64,000 bases of DNA from contig OZ251242.1 of assembly GCA_965240325.2 (NCBI GenBank), positions 124,001 to 188,000 of the forward strand. Direction: 5' to 3'. The DNA is from Rebecca billardiae RCC1528 (taxonomy: Eukaryota; Haptophyta). Numbering within the stretch: the first letter of the stretch is position 1; every line of letters starts with the position of its first letter. Shown here in pieces: positions 42,222 through 52,089 of the stretch. Both the position numbers and the translations under genes were made by a program. The notes beneath the pieces are model-generated. The model was not told the DNA's origin. It searched no databases and saw nothing but the letters and a program-made list of their open reading frames with translations.

Positions 42222-43518
42222 CGCGAGCGACTCACTCGTGCTCTGTGCTCATTCAGACTCAGTGCTTCTGATTCGTCTATATTCGCAGTGCGGTGTGGCA
42301 TCGTAGTAGTGTGCGCGCACGCGGGCGCCGAGCCGCCCCGTGCCGGGCGCGTGCGGCGCCGTGGCGGCCTGTCGCTCGTAACTCCCGCCTCCCGGTACCG
42401 GGACTCCGTACGGTCCGTGCTGGGCTATAATAATAATAACCTGATATGACTCGGCCTCACTCGTATGAGATTCTAACTCGTCGGGGCCGGGCCGACCCCC
42501 CGGCCGACGGGCCGGCGGCCGGGCGACGGCGTCACGGCGACGACGGTCCGACGGCGCGACGAAGGACTGAAGGGCCGTCGGGCCGCGGCCGCGCCGGCGG
42601 CCGCGCGGCGTGCGGGCCGCCTTTATTACTGCTGCGCTTCGTCATCAGAATCGTCGTCAGTGCTGTCTGAAACACCGCGTGCTGGTGGTCGTCATCTTCT
42701 GAGCTCATCATCATCATCATTTCATCAACAGCTGAGGCCGGCCGAGCGCCGCCGCGCCGCGGGCGAGCGCCGCCTCCGCCGCGGCGCCGCAAGTGGCGGC
42801 GGCAGCGCACAGTCCGGGACGGCCGCGGGCCGATCCCGGCCATGCGGCCGCAGGCCATGCGGTTGGCCGGGCCGGGGCCCGGCGCGCTCGCGCCGGCCTC
42901 ATCACAATCTTCGGCTGACGGGCGGCCAAGCCGCGCCGTCGGGGGCGGCGGGGAAGTTGCGCCGGCGAGCGGGGCAGTGGCGCCCCGCGCCGGCGCCGCG
43001 CGCCCGCCCCCTTAACTCTCCGTGCGTCTTCGTGCTCCGTTCGTGCGTCTTGTGCGAGCGGGCCGGCGTCAGCGGCCACGCTCGCCCCTCACCTCCCTCC
43101 CCATCCAACCCTCCGTGCCCCCGAGCCTCGCCGGCTCGGACGCCACCGCCAGGCACGACGCCAGCCGGCGGTCCGGCCGCGCCGTGCCGAGCGGCGGCGC
43201 GGGCCGCGCGCCGCGCGCCGCGCGCGGAGGCGCGGGCGCGCATGCACACGGGGCGTGGCAGCCGCCGGCGCGGAGCCGAGCGGCGGCGCGCGAAGAGCGC
43301 GCCACCCGGCCGCTTGAGACAACGTCGCGGCCACCCTCGCATGCAAAACGGGCGGCCGGGCGCGAGCGCGCCGCGCCGCGCGCCGCGGCGCGGCGCGGCC
43401 GCCGGCCGCGCGCGCGCCGCGCCGCGCGCCGCGGCCCACTCCCCCGGTGCCCTCCTCCCCCATCTTCGACCTCGGCGCGGCGTGGGCGCGGTGTGGCGCG
43501 CCACCGTGGCCGTCCTTC
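42222..43518. other. Convergent intergenic region
   Basis: 1.3 kb between the GT61 gene (+) and the zinc-knuckle gene (-). It contains AT patches at 42420-42445 (TATAATAATAATAA) and a CAT run at 42706-42725, then GC-rich sequence from about 42880 onward that gives long spurious frames on the minus strand continuous with the zinc-knuckle gene in another frame. A 14-bp palindrome (TCCCGGTACCGGGA) lies at about 42388. No gene supported. Confidence 0.45.
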
Positions 43519-43773
43519 TCACTCGGCCTGCGTCGACGGGTTGGGGCAGTCGCGCCCGATGTGGCCGTACTGGCCGCAGCGGTAGCACTTGGGGCCAGCA
43601 TCCTTGTACGCGCACTCCGAGGCAATGTGGCCTGTCTCGCCGCAGTTGAAGCAGCGCTGGCCGCGCGGGGGCTTGCGCGCCGCGCGGCGGCCCTCGGCCT
43701 CGGCGCCCTCGGCCGGCGGCTCGGGGCAGTCGCGCGAGAGGTGGTCCGTGGCGCCGCAGTTCCAGCAGGGCTT

Positions 43774-43851
<78 letters not shown>

Positions 43852-44445
43852 AGCGGCGCGGTTCTGCGTGCGGGTGCGCGGCGCGCGGGCCTGGCCGGGG
43901 GCGGCGGTGCCACCCGCGCGCGGCTTGGAGAGCAGCCGCTCGAGGCTCTCCACCGAGTGGTACCCCGACGCGCGCCACGACTGGCCCTGGTCCGCGGACG
44001 CCTTGATCGAGCGCTCGCCGTACAGAACGTCGATGACGACGCCGGTGGCGGAGTTCATGAAGTAGAGCGAGGCGAGCTCGGTGTTGCCCGGCTGGCGCTC
44101 CTCCAGCCCGGCGTTCATCGCCACGGAGTAGATGAACGTCGGGTCCGTCAGCTGCGGGTCGGCGACCTGGTTGGGGCAGTCGCGCGACACGTGACCGACT
44201 TGGCCGCAGCCGTAGCACGTGGGCGCCTCATTGGCGCACTCGCGCGCGATGTGGCCCGTCTCGCCGCAGTTGTAGCACCGCATCGCCACCCGCGAGGAGC
44301 GCCCCTCCTGCCTAAGCCGCTCCGACGACGGACGCGCCTGCCGCCCGGAGGTGGCTGGGTTTGGACTGCCGACGAGCGAGGCTCTGGGCACGCAATCTTT
44401 CGCTTTGCTGTTGCGGGCCTGGGCCGAAGCCGCCGACGTCGTCAT
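43519..44445 (-). CDS. CCHC zinc-knuckle nucleic-acid-binding protein (CNBP/GIS2-like)
   Basis: A single exon gives 308 aa from ATG 44445; an internal ATG at 44283 directly before the first knuckle is an alternative. There are five CX2CX4HX4C knuckles. Two lie near residues 57-90 (CYNCGETGHIAREC, CYGCGQVGHVSRDC) and three at the C-terminus (CWNCGATDHLSRDC, CFNCGETGHIASEC, CYRCGQYGHIGRDC). CNBP/GIS2-type proteins bind single-stranded G-rich DNA or mRNA and affect translation. Unlike those compact proteins, this one has a roughly 75-aa globular-looking insert between knuckles 2 and 3 (FIYSVAMNAGLEE, ELASLYFMNSATGVVIDVLY) and a poly-Gly linker of about 25 residues. The insert is not a recognised fold. 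Function as an RNA or single-stranded-DNA binder is inferred from the knuckles. Confidence 0.9.
43771..43852 (-). repeat. GGC triplet array (poly-Gly) in zinc-knuckle gene
   Basis: About 27 near-perfect triplets are CCG/GCC on the plus strand and GGC on the sense strand. They encode the poly-Gly linker between the insert and the last three knuckles. Confidence 0.95.
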
Positions 44446-44759
44446 CAAGCCGACGAGCGGCCGCGGCGACGAGCCGCGATCTCCGATCAGTTGGAGATCG
44501 GAGCGAGGTCGCCGTGATTGGCCGAGGCCAGCGCTCAAAATAGAAACGGCAGTTTCCCAATCCGGGACACCGATTTTCCGGACTCACGGTCATCAAGGAT
44601 CGAAGGGCTTCTCAGCCCAGGACCGTGGAGAGCTGCGCGAAGTTCGCGCCGCCTGTTCGGTGCATGCGACCGCCCGGGCGGGCACACGATGGCCGCCGCG
44701 CGGCGAGCGCGCCTGCAAAGTGGGAGCAAGTGGCCAGTCGGCGGGAGGGGAGCACCCCG
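44446..44759. other. Spacer between zinc-knuckle and AAA genes
   Basis: Both flanking genes are on the minus strand. This 314-bp spacer has a GGAGATCGGAG/CTCCGATC inverted pair near 44478-44502 and lower GC at 44530-44600, a plausible promoter for the zinc-knuckle gene. Confidence 0.4.
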
Positions 44760-46052
44760 TCACGGGTCGTCGTGCCGCCGCACCGCCTCCAGCGCGCCCG
44801 CGAGGTCTGCCTCGCTGATCGCCTGCCCCTCGCCGCGCCGCAGCGCGCGCAGCGCCGCCTCGTTCACGAGCGCGGCGAGCTGCGCGCCCGAGAGCCCTCG
44901 CGTGCGCAGCGCGAGCGCGCGCATGTCGTACTCGGGCGGCGCGGGCAGCTGCGCGGCGTACAGCTTGAGGATCTTCTCGCGCGCGCGCGTGTTCGGCAGC
45001 CGCACGTGCACCACGCGGTCGAACCGCCCCGGCCGCGTCAGCGCGCGGTCGAGCGCCTCGTACCGGTTGGTGGCGGCGAGCACGAGCACGCGGCACCCCG
45101 CCGCGCCGCCCGCGCCGGCGCGCGGCGGCGCGGCGAGCGCGCCGTCCATGCACGCGAGCAGCTGCGTCAGCGTCGCGTCGTACTCGCGGTGCGACTGCCC
45201 CGCCAGCGCCGAGCCGCCGCGCGACGCGCCGAGCGCGTCGAGCTCGTCGAGGAAGACGATAGCAGGCGTGCGCGCGCGGCCGTCGCGCGCCTTTGCGAAG
45301 AGGTCGCGCACGGCGCGCGCGCCCTCGCCGATGTACGGTGCGTGGAATTCGGAGGCGGCGCGCGCGTAGAAGCGCACGCCCGCCTCCGCCGCGAGCGCGC
45401 GCGCGAGCAGCGTCTTCCCCGTGCCCGGAGGCCCCACCAGCAGAACGCCGCGCACCGGCCGCAGCCCGAGCGCGGCGTATTTCTCGGGACGAATCAGCAT
45501 GTCGACGACCTCGCGCAGCTCGCGCACGGCGTGCTCGAGGCCGGCGACGGTGGCGAAGCCGTCCGCCGCGGGCACCAGCGCGCCGCCCTCCCCGCCCGCC
45601 GCGTGCTGCCCCGCCGCCGCGCGCCGCGCTCGCAGCACCTCCCCCGCGCCCAGCGCGCCGAGCAGCACCGCCGGCAGCAGCCCGAGCAGCGCGGCCCAGA
45701 GCTGCGCGGCGGCGCCGCCGGCGCTGGGCGGCGGCGGCTCGGCGGAGACGCGCACCTTGCACGCGTGCAGCCGCTCCACCAGCGCGTGCGGCACCTCCGG
45801 CGGCGGCGCCACGCACTCGCGCCGCTCGCCGCCGACCGTGTACGACACGATGCCGTCGCGCCCAAACCTCGCGCTCACGTCGGAGCCGCGCGCGGACGCG
45901 GCGTCGAGCAGCTCGGAGAAGCTGGTGCGCCGCGCGGGCGGCGTGGGCGGGCGCAGGAAGGGCAGCCGCGCGCCGCGCCGCGCGTCCTCCTCCTCCGCCG
46001 CCGCCGCCGCCGCCGCGGCCGCCGCGAGCACAAGAAGCCGCGTCGTCGCCAT
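44760..46052 (-). CDS. FtsH/AFG3-like AAA ATPase lacking the peptidase domain
   Basis: A single exon gives 430 aa from ATG 46052. An N-terminal hydrophobic Ala run resembles a signal or organelle-targeting start. A membrane helix lies near residues 116-136 (LWAALLGLLPAVLLGALGAG). The AAA module follows: Walker A GPPGTGKT near 207, an FtsH-like pore segment ending YIGEGARAVRDLF, Walker B IVFLDELDAL near 264, and the second region of homology ATNRYEALDRALTRPGRFDR. The lid domain (RTRGLSGAQLAALVNEAALR) is FtsH-type. The protein stops right after the lid, so the M41 zinc protease domain with its HExxH motif is absent. It may therefore act as an unfoldase or inactive partner, like plant FtsHi proteins. 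Location in a mitochondrial or plastid membrane is inferred. Confidence 0.9.
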   Translation of the reverse strand: MATTRLLVLAAAAAAAAAAEEEDARRGARLPFLRPPTPPARRTSFSELLDAASARGSDVSARFGRDGIVSYTVGGERRECVAPPPEVPHALVERLHACKVRVSAEPPPPSAGGAAAQLWAALLGLLPAVLLGALGAGEVLRARRAAAGQHAAGGEGGALVPAADGFATVAGLEHAVRELREVVDMLIRPEKYAALGLRPVRGVLLVGPPGTGKTLLARALAAEAGVRFYARAASEFHAPYIGEGARAVRDLFAKARDGRARTPAIVFLDELDALGASRGGSALAGQSHREYDATLTQLLACMDGALAAPPRAGAGGAAGCRVLVLAATNRYEALDRALTRPGRFDRVVHVRLPNTRAREKILKLYAAQLPAPPEYDMRALALRTRGLSGAQLAALVNEAALRALRRGEGQAISEADLAGALEAVRRHDDP

Positions 46053-46155
46053 CGTGCGACCGTTCCGCGGTGACTCGGTGAGGCCGCTCACGATCAGCAG
46101 GGCGGCGGGACGCGGGGCGTTGCTCGCGTGGAGCGGCAGCGCCCGCTGTGCGCGC
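46053..46155. promoter_or_regulatory. Head-to-head intergenic region, AAA ATPase and EF-hand gene
   Basis: Just 103 bp lie between the divergent ATGs, the shortest such gap in the window. If the starts are right, promoters and 5' UTRs must overlap. Alternatively the AAA protein could start further upstream, overlapping the EF-hand gene antisense. Confidence 0.55.
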
Positions 46156-47273
46156 ATGTGGCGCGCGGAGGCCTCGTCGGAGGCGCAGCGCGGCGCGAGC
46201 GCCTCGTCGCGCACCAGCTACCGCTCCGCGCGCACCTCCACCGCCTCCGCCTTCGCCAAGCGCCTCGCGGACGAGGGCAATTATTATATCGACCCGATGC
46301 GCATGGACGCAACGGCGGGCGAGGCCGAGCTGCTCGCGCGGCCCACGCCGCTCGACGCGGACGGCGGCAGCGCACCGCGCGCTCCGCCGCGGCACGTGAC
46401 GACCAACAAGGTCATGTCCCTCTCGGGCAACTACTTCATCACCGCCGACGTCCCTGAGCTCGAGCGCGGCTCCGGGCTGCTGCCTGACGGAAGCGGCGGC
46501 GGCGGCGGCGGCGGCGCGGACGGGAGCGAGGAGGAGGAGGACGAGGAGGACACGGACCGCGCGCTCGCGGCGGAGCGCGGGCTGCTCCCGCTCGACATCG
46601 CGTGGTTCCTCCGCGTCTTCAACCGCTTCGACCGCGACCGCTCCGCCACGATCTCGGTGACCGAGCTCGGCGACGTCCTCCGTTTCCTCGGGCAGAACCC
46701 GCTTGGGTTCGAAGTCGACCAAATGGTGGCGGCGGTGGACGCGTCGCGGGACGGGGCGATCTCGTTCTGCGAGTTCCTGCACCTGATGGAGCAGCTCCCC
46801 GCCTCGGGCAACGTCATCGAGGAGTGCTTCCGCGTCTTCGACGCCGACGGCACCGGTACCATCTCGAGATCGGAGCTGCGCGACGTCCTCACCGCCGAGG
46901 GCGAGGCGCTGAGCGAGGCAGAGTTCGAGGCGATGATGGGCGTGGCGGACACGAACGGGGACGGGCAGATCGACTACCGCGAGTTCGCCGCGCTGCTCAC
47001 CGGCTCGAGCGCGCAGGTCACCCGCGAGATGTGCCGCATCACCGACTTCGAGATCGTGATGGCCGTGCAGGAGGCGCGCGCGCACGGCTACGAGCGCATC
47101 AAAAAGGCGGTCGGAAAAGGTGGCTTCCGCGCGACCGAGTACATCACGCCGTCGATGGCGCGCGGCGCGGAGGAGGGGCAGCGCGCGAGCGGCGGCGCGG
47201 GCGAGGACGCCGCGCCCGCGGCCGCCGCCGCCGCCAGCACGCCGCGCACCTCCGCCGTCACCTTCAGCTGCGA

Positions 47274-47350
<77 letters not shown>

Positions 47351-47836
47351 GCGGCAATGCGGCCGACGCGGTGGGCACGGGCGGCGCGCCGCCCGTGCCG
47401 GCGGGCGCGGCGCTCGGCGCGCGGCGCGGCGGCGGCGGCGGCGGCGAGCGCGCGCCGGTGTACGGCGCGCTGGCCTCGCCACCCGGCGCGCGCGCGCTCG
47501 ACCCAACCCTCGGCGGTGGCGCCACCGCCGCCGCCTTCTTCCGCCCGCCGCCCGTGGTGACGCCGGCAGACGGCGGCTGGCCCGAGCCCCGCGCGCGCGG
47601 CACGCCGGATCGGCCGGCGCGCGCCGCCGATGCCGCCGACGCCGCCGACGCCGCTGACGCAGGGGCGACGGTGGGGCGGCCAGCGCGCGCGCCGAGCCGG
47701 CGTCCGCGCATCGGCGCCGCGCGGCCGCCCGTCGGCGCGCGCGGCCCGCGGCTGCCGCCGCTGCAGCGCGTGCCGCAGCCCAGAGTGCTCCACGCGCACT
47801 CGCTCGCAGCGCCGCCGGCCGCGCCGTGGGCCGCGA

Positions 47837-47867
<31 letters not shown>

Positions 47868-47946
47868 GGCGCCGCAGCGGGCCGCGACGTCCGCGGCCGC
47901 ACGGGGGGGCGAGGCGGACGGGCCTTTGGAATTCAGCGTGCGATGA
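46156..47946 (+). CDS. Calmodulin-like EF-hand protein with long Gly/Ala/Pro tail
   Basis: A single exon gives 596 aa from ATG 46156. Residues ~140-290 form two EF-hand pairs, as in calmodulin or centrin. The loops are DRDRSATISVTE, DASRDGAISFCE, DADGTGTISRSE and DTNGDGQIDYRE. Loops 3 and 4 keep the canonical acidic ligands, while 1 and 2 are less perfect. The N-terminal 140 residues hold an acidic run (EEEEDEEDTD) and the motif NKVMSLSGNYFITADVPELE. After the EF-hands come a helical segment (FEIVMAVQEARAHGYERIKK), a poly-Gly run and a Pro/Ala/Arg tail. This suggests a calcium sensor with an adaptor region, perhaps cytoskeletal, but partners are unknown. Confidence 0.9.
47274..47341 (+). repeat. 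GGC triplet array (poly-Gly) in EF-hand gene
   Basis: A nearly pure run of about 22 GGC triplets encodes poly-Gly downstream of the EF-hands. Confidence 0.95.
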
Positions 47947-48315
47947 CTCGGACGTCGGCCGCACGTCGACTGCGGCGGGCAAACTGATTACTGGCAGCTC
48001 GGCCGGGCACGGCCGCACAGGCTACGCGGCCCCGGGGCCCGCGCCGCCAACTGAGCGGCTAGCTGGCGCGCAGCATTTGCAGGGCGCCGCCGCCGCGCCG
48101 TCACGTCGAGTCACTTTATTTACGAGTACTGCTAGCTAGTCGGCACCGCGTAGTACAGTTTACTAAGAATAAGAGACGCACACAGCTCAGGCAGGCGAGA
48201 TACAACTCAGAGTAGTAATTAGTTCAAGTACTCCGATTCCGAAGTCGGAGTTCGGAGAGTACGAGTACCGCCGCCCGGGACCGGATGACGATGATGCCAC
48301 TACCCCGTACCCGGT
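47947..48315. other. 3' flank of EF-hand gene
   Basis: 370 bp with AT-leaning stretches (TTTATTTACGAGTAC near 48113, AAGAATAAGAG near 48165) that could serve in 3'-end formation of the EF-hand transcript. A GATTCCGAAGTCGGAGTTCGG inverted-repeat-like stretch lies near 48235. No gene. Confidence 0.4.
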
Positions 48316-48726
48316 GCGCCCGCCGCGCGCCGGCGCGGGCGGCGGGCGGCGCCGGGGTGCCGCGAATGCTCGTGGCCGCGTGCTCGCCGCCACCAACCGG
48401 TCCGGACGACGAGGCGCGCGCTCGACCGCGCGCTGACGCGGCCGGGGCGGTAGCCTAGTGCAGCGGACCGCGTGCTGCGGTGCACGTGCTGACGGCTGCC
48501 GAACTCACGCGTGACTCAGTACCCGCGGCGCGAGCCAACTCGCCGATTCTGACGGTGAATAAATCGTCACATCACTGAAGTAGAAGCGCTGTACCGAGTG
48601 CCGCGCAGCCGTGGGACCCGCACCGCCCGAGTACGACATGCGCACGCTCGCGCTGCGCACGCGAGGGCTCTCGGGCGGATCGGGCGCGCAGCTCGCCGCG
48701 CTGTCGTCGGAACGAGGCGGCGGCGG
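48316..48726 (+). pseudogene. Decayed partial copy of the FtsH-like AAA gene
   Basis: On the plus strand, opposite to the parent gene at 44.8-46.1 kb, long blocks match the parent's coding sequence in order. These cover the segment after Walker B with its RAGAGGAAG region, the second region of homology (CTCGCCGCCACCAACCGG, then CTCGACCGCGCGCTGACGCG, then a frame broken by a TAG), and the lid (PPEYDMRTLALRTRGLSG, GAQLAALS). Small insertions, deletions and a roughly 50-bp unrelated segment (48505-48580) break the frame repeatedly. It lacks Walker A, the membrane helix and the C-terminus. It is therefore an inverted, truncated, non-functional duplicate about 3.5 kb from its source. Confidence 0.88.
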
Positions 48727-48869
48727 CTGCTGATGAGCATGTCGAGTGACATCCAGCCAGCCCGCGGGCCCCGGCCGCTCGCGCGCGGCTCTGACACGGC
48801 GAAAAGTGATGGCGGCACTATGACGACGACCGCACCGGGGCCGGACGAGGCCGGCTTTATTGAATATAC

Positions 48870-51331
48870 TCACACAGCAGGCTGGCAAGAGTCCTGGGCA
48901 ATCGTGCTGGCCATGCCATCGTGATGAATAACGGGCGTGTCCTTGGAAATGCCAATGGCCAGCGCGGTAGACTCAGGCAGGCGGCGGCGGCAAGCAGCGA
49001 CCGGGACCAGCGCTGCGAGGACGAGCGCGGCGCCCAGTGCGCCGGCGACGAGCAGTGCCGCCGTACCCAGGGCGGCCTCGTCATCTGACGCCAGCGCGAG
49101 GAAGCGGGAAGAGGGCTTGGATGCGTGCACGCCGGCCGGACAGTCGTTCAGGAGGAGGCAAAGCACCCGCTTGGTGACAGAGGGCAGAGTGGCTGCCAGC
49201 TGCGCGCGCAGTCGGCCGCGTGGGCAGCGCGGCAGACAGACGTCGCGGTGAATGAGGTGGGCGGCGGCTGAGCGCGCACGCGCGGAGCGGCTGCAGGCGG
49301 CCCGCAGTCGGTCCGGCTCGTTGGGCGGGAGCAAGCACGAGCGCGTGTCTGAAGGGCACAGGCACGACCCTGGGTATCCCGCGCTAGCGGTGCACATGGG
49401 CGCGCGCACACGGCTGGGCGCGGCGCATGCGCGCACACCATGAAGAAGCACACGGGGCCACACGCAGCTGCCGGCGGTGGCGATGGCGGCGGTGGCGGCG
49501 GCAATGGCGGCGGCGGCGGTGGCGGAGCCGGTGGCGGCGGCGATGGCGGCGGCGATGGCGGCGGCGATGACGGTGGTGGTGATGGCGATGGCGGTGGTGG
49601 TGGCGATGGCGGCGGTGACGTATCCGGCGGCGGCGGCGATGGCGGCGGCGATGGTTGTGGTGATGGTGGTGGTGGCGATGGCGGCGGCGATGGTTGTGGG
49701 GACGGCGGTGGCGATGGCGGCGGTGATGGCGGCGGCGGCGGTGGCGGGGCTGGCGGCGGTGGCGACGGTGGCGGAGCCGGCGAGGTGACATATCGGACAA
49801 AATCGTCATTGTCCGCGTCGACGTAGTCATTGGGGTCGGCGTAGATCTTGTCGTATTGGCCATCGGCCGCGTAGATCTTGTCGTACTCACCATCGGCCGC
49901 CTTCACCGTGGTGAAGTATCCGCTTGAGACGTGCCCCTCGCCAGTTGCAAAGAATGTGTCATAGCCAGCGCCCCCTGCGGCCGGGGGTGGGCAGGCGCAG
50001 GCGCGGGCGCGCGCGCACCGGGGCTTAGAGCGATAGCAGCACGCAGCGCACATGCATGCGCGCGGCGCATCCATCAATCACGGCAGCATCCACTTCTTCA
50101 CCACCAGCGCATGCTGCGTGCGCTTACCTGTAAGGACGTTTATGGAGTACTTCCCTGCATTGAGCAACTGAAAGACGTCGTCCCCGTTTCCGCCTGTGCA
50201 GGGCGCGGGGCGTGCGGATGGCAGGCGCGAAGGCTCGGATGAGCAAGCTGCAGCAGTAGCCGTGCGCGGCGCTGCCCCGGGCTCGACGCTGACAGACTGC
50301 ATGAGCCAGGCACTGGGCAGGCCGATCGACCAATCATCATCAAAGGCCACGCGGGCACGCGCGCGCACCGTAGAAATTGTTGTACGTCTTGCCATCACCC
50401 CCTGAGTTCGCCACAAGGTAGTCGCCGCCATCCTGCCCGTAGAAATTGTTGTAGGCAATACCTCCGAGAGACCCAGATGCGCCGACACCTCCATAAAATT
50501 TGTCGTCACCTGCAGCGCCCTGCAAGTGCACGCGCCGCGCGTGTGTGCACGTGTGCGCAGCGCGCGCGCGAGGGAGACGGCAACAGCACAGGATCGGCCG
50601 TGTGCGCAGCCAGGGAACGCCGGAACGGGCGTGCGCCGATGGCAAGCGGGTGCGTGTGTGTGCTGCCGGCGGGCAGGGACGCGGCTGTCAGCCAGTCCGC
50701 GTGGACTGAGTAGCACCCCATGGCATGGCGTGGGTGCGGCGCGTGCCAGTCTGAGTCTCCGACTGCGCGCAGGGGTAAAGACAGCGCCGCAGGGAGTGGC
50801 TGCGTCTCACGCACATAGACGTTGTTCACGGCGTTACCACCGCGATTAGAACCGCTATAGTCTCCGCCGTTGCCTCCGGTGAAGACGTCGTCGCTAGATT
50901 TCCCGGCGTAAGTGTTCACGTAAGAGTCGCCGCTCTTGCCGCTGGTGGCGTCCGCGCCGTCCTTGCCCGTCCAGATGAGAAGTGCGCGGCCGCGGCTGCG
51001 CAGCGCATGCAAGGCGAGGACCCGCGGGCGTAGCACCACCGGGGGGCTCATGCTGAGTGAAGCGGGCCCGTGTGGCGTGAGCTGGCCGCGTAGCGTGGCG
51101 TGAGCTGGCCGCGTCATAGGCGTAGCATGCGCCTGCTGCGCATCGCAGGGCGACGGCTCGGCGCAGCGCGTACTCGTGGTACCACGTGCTCAGTGCAGCC
51201 ACCCCCGTGGGGCTTGTCGGGCGGGGATGCCCCGCATGGCCTGGAGACGTCGCGGCGCGCTCGGCGATCGCGAGCGGCAGCATGCCACTCGCGAGGAGGA
51301 AGAGCGCGTGCCGCACGGCGCCGAGCCGCAT
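48870..51331 (-). CDS. Surface protein with RTX-like repeats, Pro-rich stalk and membrane anchor
   Basis: A multi-exon gene. Four well-phased downstream exons are 50519-50369, 50193-50128, 49974-49437 and 49383-48870, preceded by an exon ending at 50815 (upper edge about 50961, uncertain) and a signal-peptide exon starting at ATG 51331 whose donor I could not fix. The N-terminus is a signal peptide (RHALFLLASGMLPLAIA). The ectodomain repeats Gly/Asp motifs of the RTX beta-roll kind (GAAGDDKFYGG, GGNGDDVFQLL, GGAGYDTFFATG), alternating with YNNFYG and YDKIYA units. A pherophorin-like stalk of (SPPPP)-type repeats follows, about 90 residues. Next come a Cys-rich domain (CLCPSDTRSC, LPRCPRG), one membrane helix (GTAALLVAGALGAALVLAALV) and a short tail. 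Calcium binding and a cell-surface role are inferred from the family patterns. Confidence 0.72.
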
Positions 51332-52089
51332 GGTGGCTTCGGGAGGCTGACGAGGCTCGGCAGCGGAGCTCAGAGCTATTCGTGATCATCATTCAGGTCC
51401 GCCTGATTATTCGTAGTTGGCGGCGTGCCCGTTCGTCGACAAGCGGGCGGTGACCAAGTTTTGCTGGCGGCATATTTTCGGCGAATGGCAGCCGCGGAGC
51501 CTGTAACGGCCTGCGCTCGCTGCGCTCGCGCGGGACAGCAGTCCTTGGGACAGCGGCCATTACGGGCTGATATATCGAAATAGTGTGAAGGGGCGCGATG
51601 ATTCGACTCGAAGGCACGTACAAGACGATGTCAAAGGCTCGAATACCGCCGCCAGTAATAAACGATGATATCTAGATAGTGATATAGTGTCATCAATATG
51701 ACGACTGATTAGATCAAATTAGCTTGCGTAACGGCCTGCTCGCTGCGCTATTATAAATCGATGACTGTGATGATAGGGCGGCGGCCTATTTTTGATCATC
51801 ATTGATGACCACCGCCAGGCGTAAGTGTATGATACTACTCATCATCTTTACGCGACATTACAGTTATTCCCGCGCTTGATCCCCCGGGTCGACGAAAGGA
51901 AGGGGCGGAGCGCAACGCGATTGGCCTGCTGAGCGCCCGACCGGCCTGCGCCGCGCGGCGCGCGCCCCGCGCCTCCGGAGAATCGCGGAGCCTGCCTCTG
52001 GGCCGGTCATACGGACCGGCGCAGATGTGTCATTCGCGTCGAGTGCGGACGAGTCAATGACCTAGCCTGTCCTAGGCCGGTCGGCGCCC
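51332..52089. other. AT-richer intergenic region
   Basis: 758 bp between two minus-strand genes. The part 51590-51870 is one of the least GC-rich stretches in the window, with ATCATC/GATGAT and TGATATAGTG words. It includes two copies of a TAACGGCCTGC(GC)TCGCTGCGCT element at 51503 and 51729. It probably contains the malate synthase 3' flank and the surface-protein promoter. No gene. Confidence 0.5.

Noticed and set aside
44593-48018. 1141-codon minus-strand frame across AAA and EF-hand genes
   Set aside because: Out of frame with the AAA ATPase and antisense to the EF-hand gene; Arg/Ala-rich with no motif.
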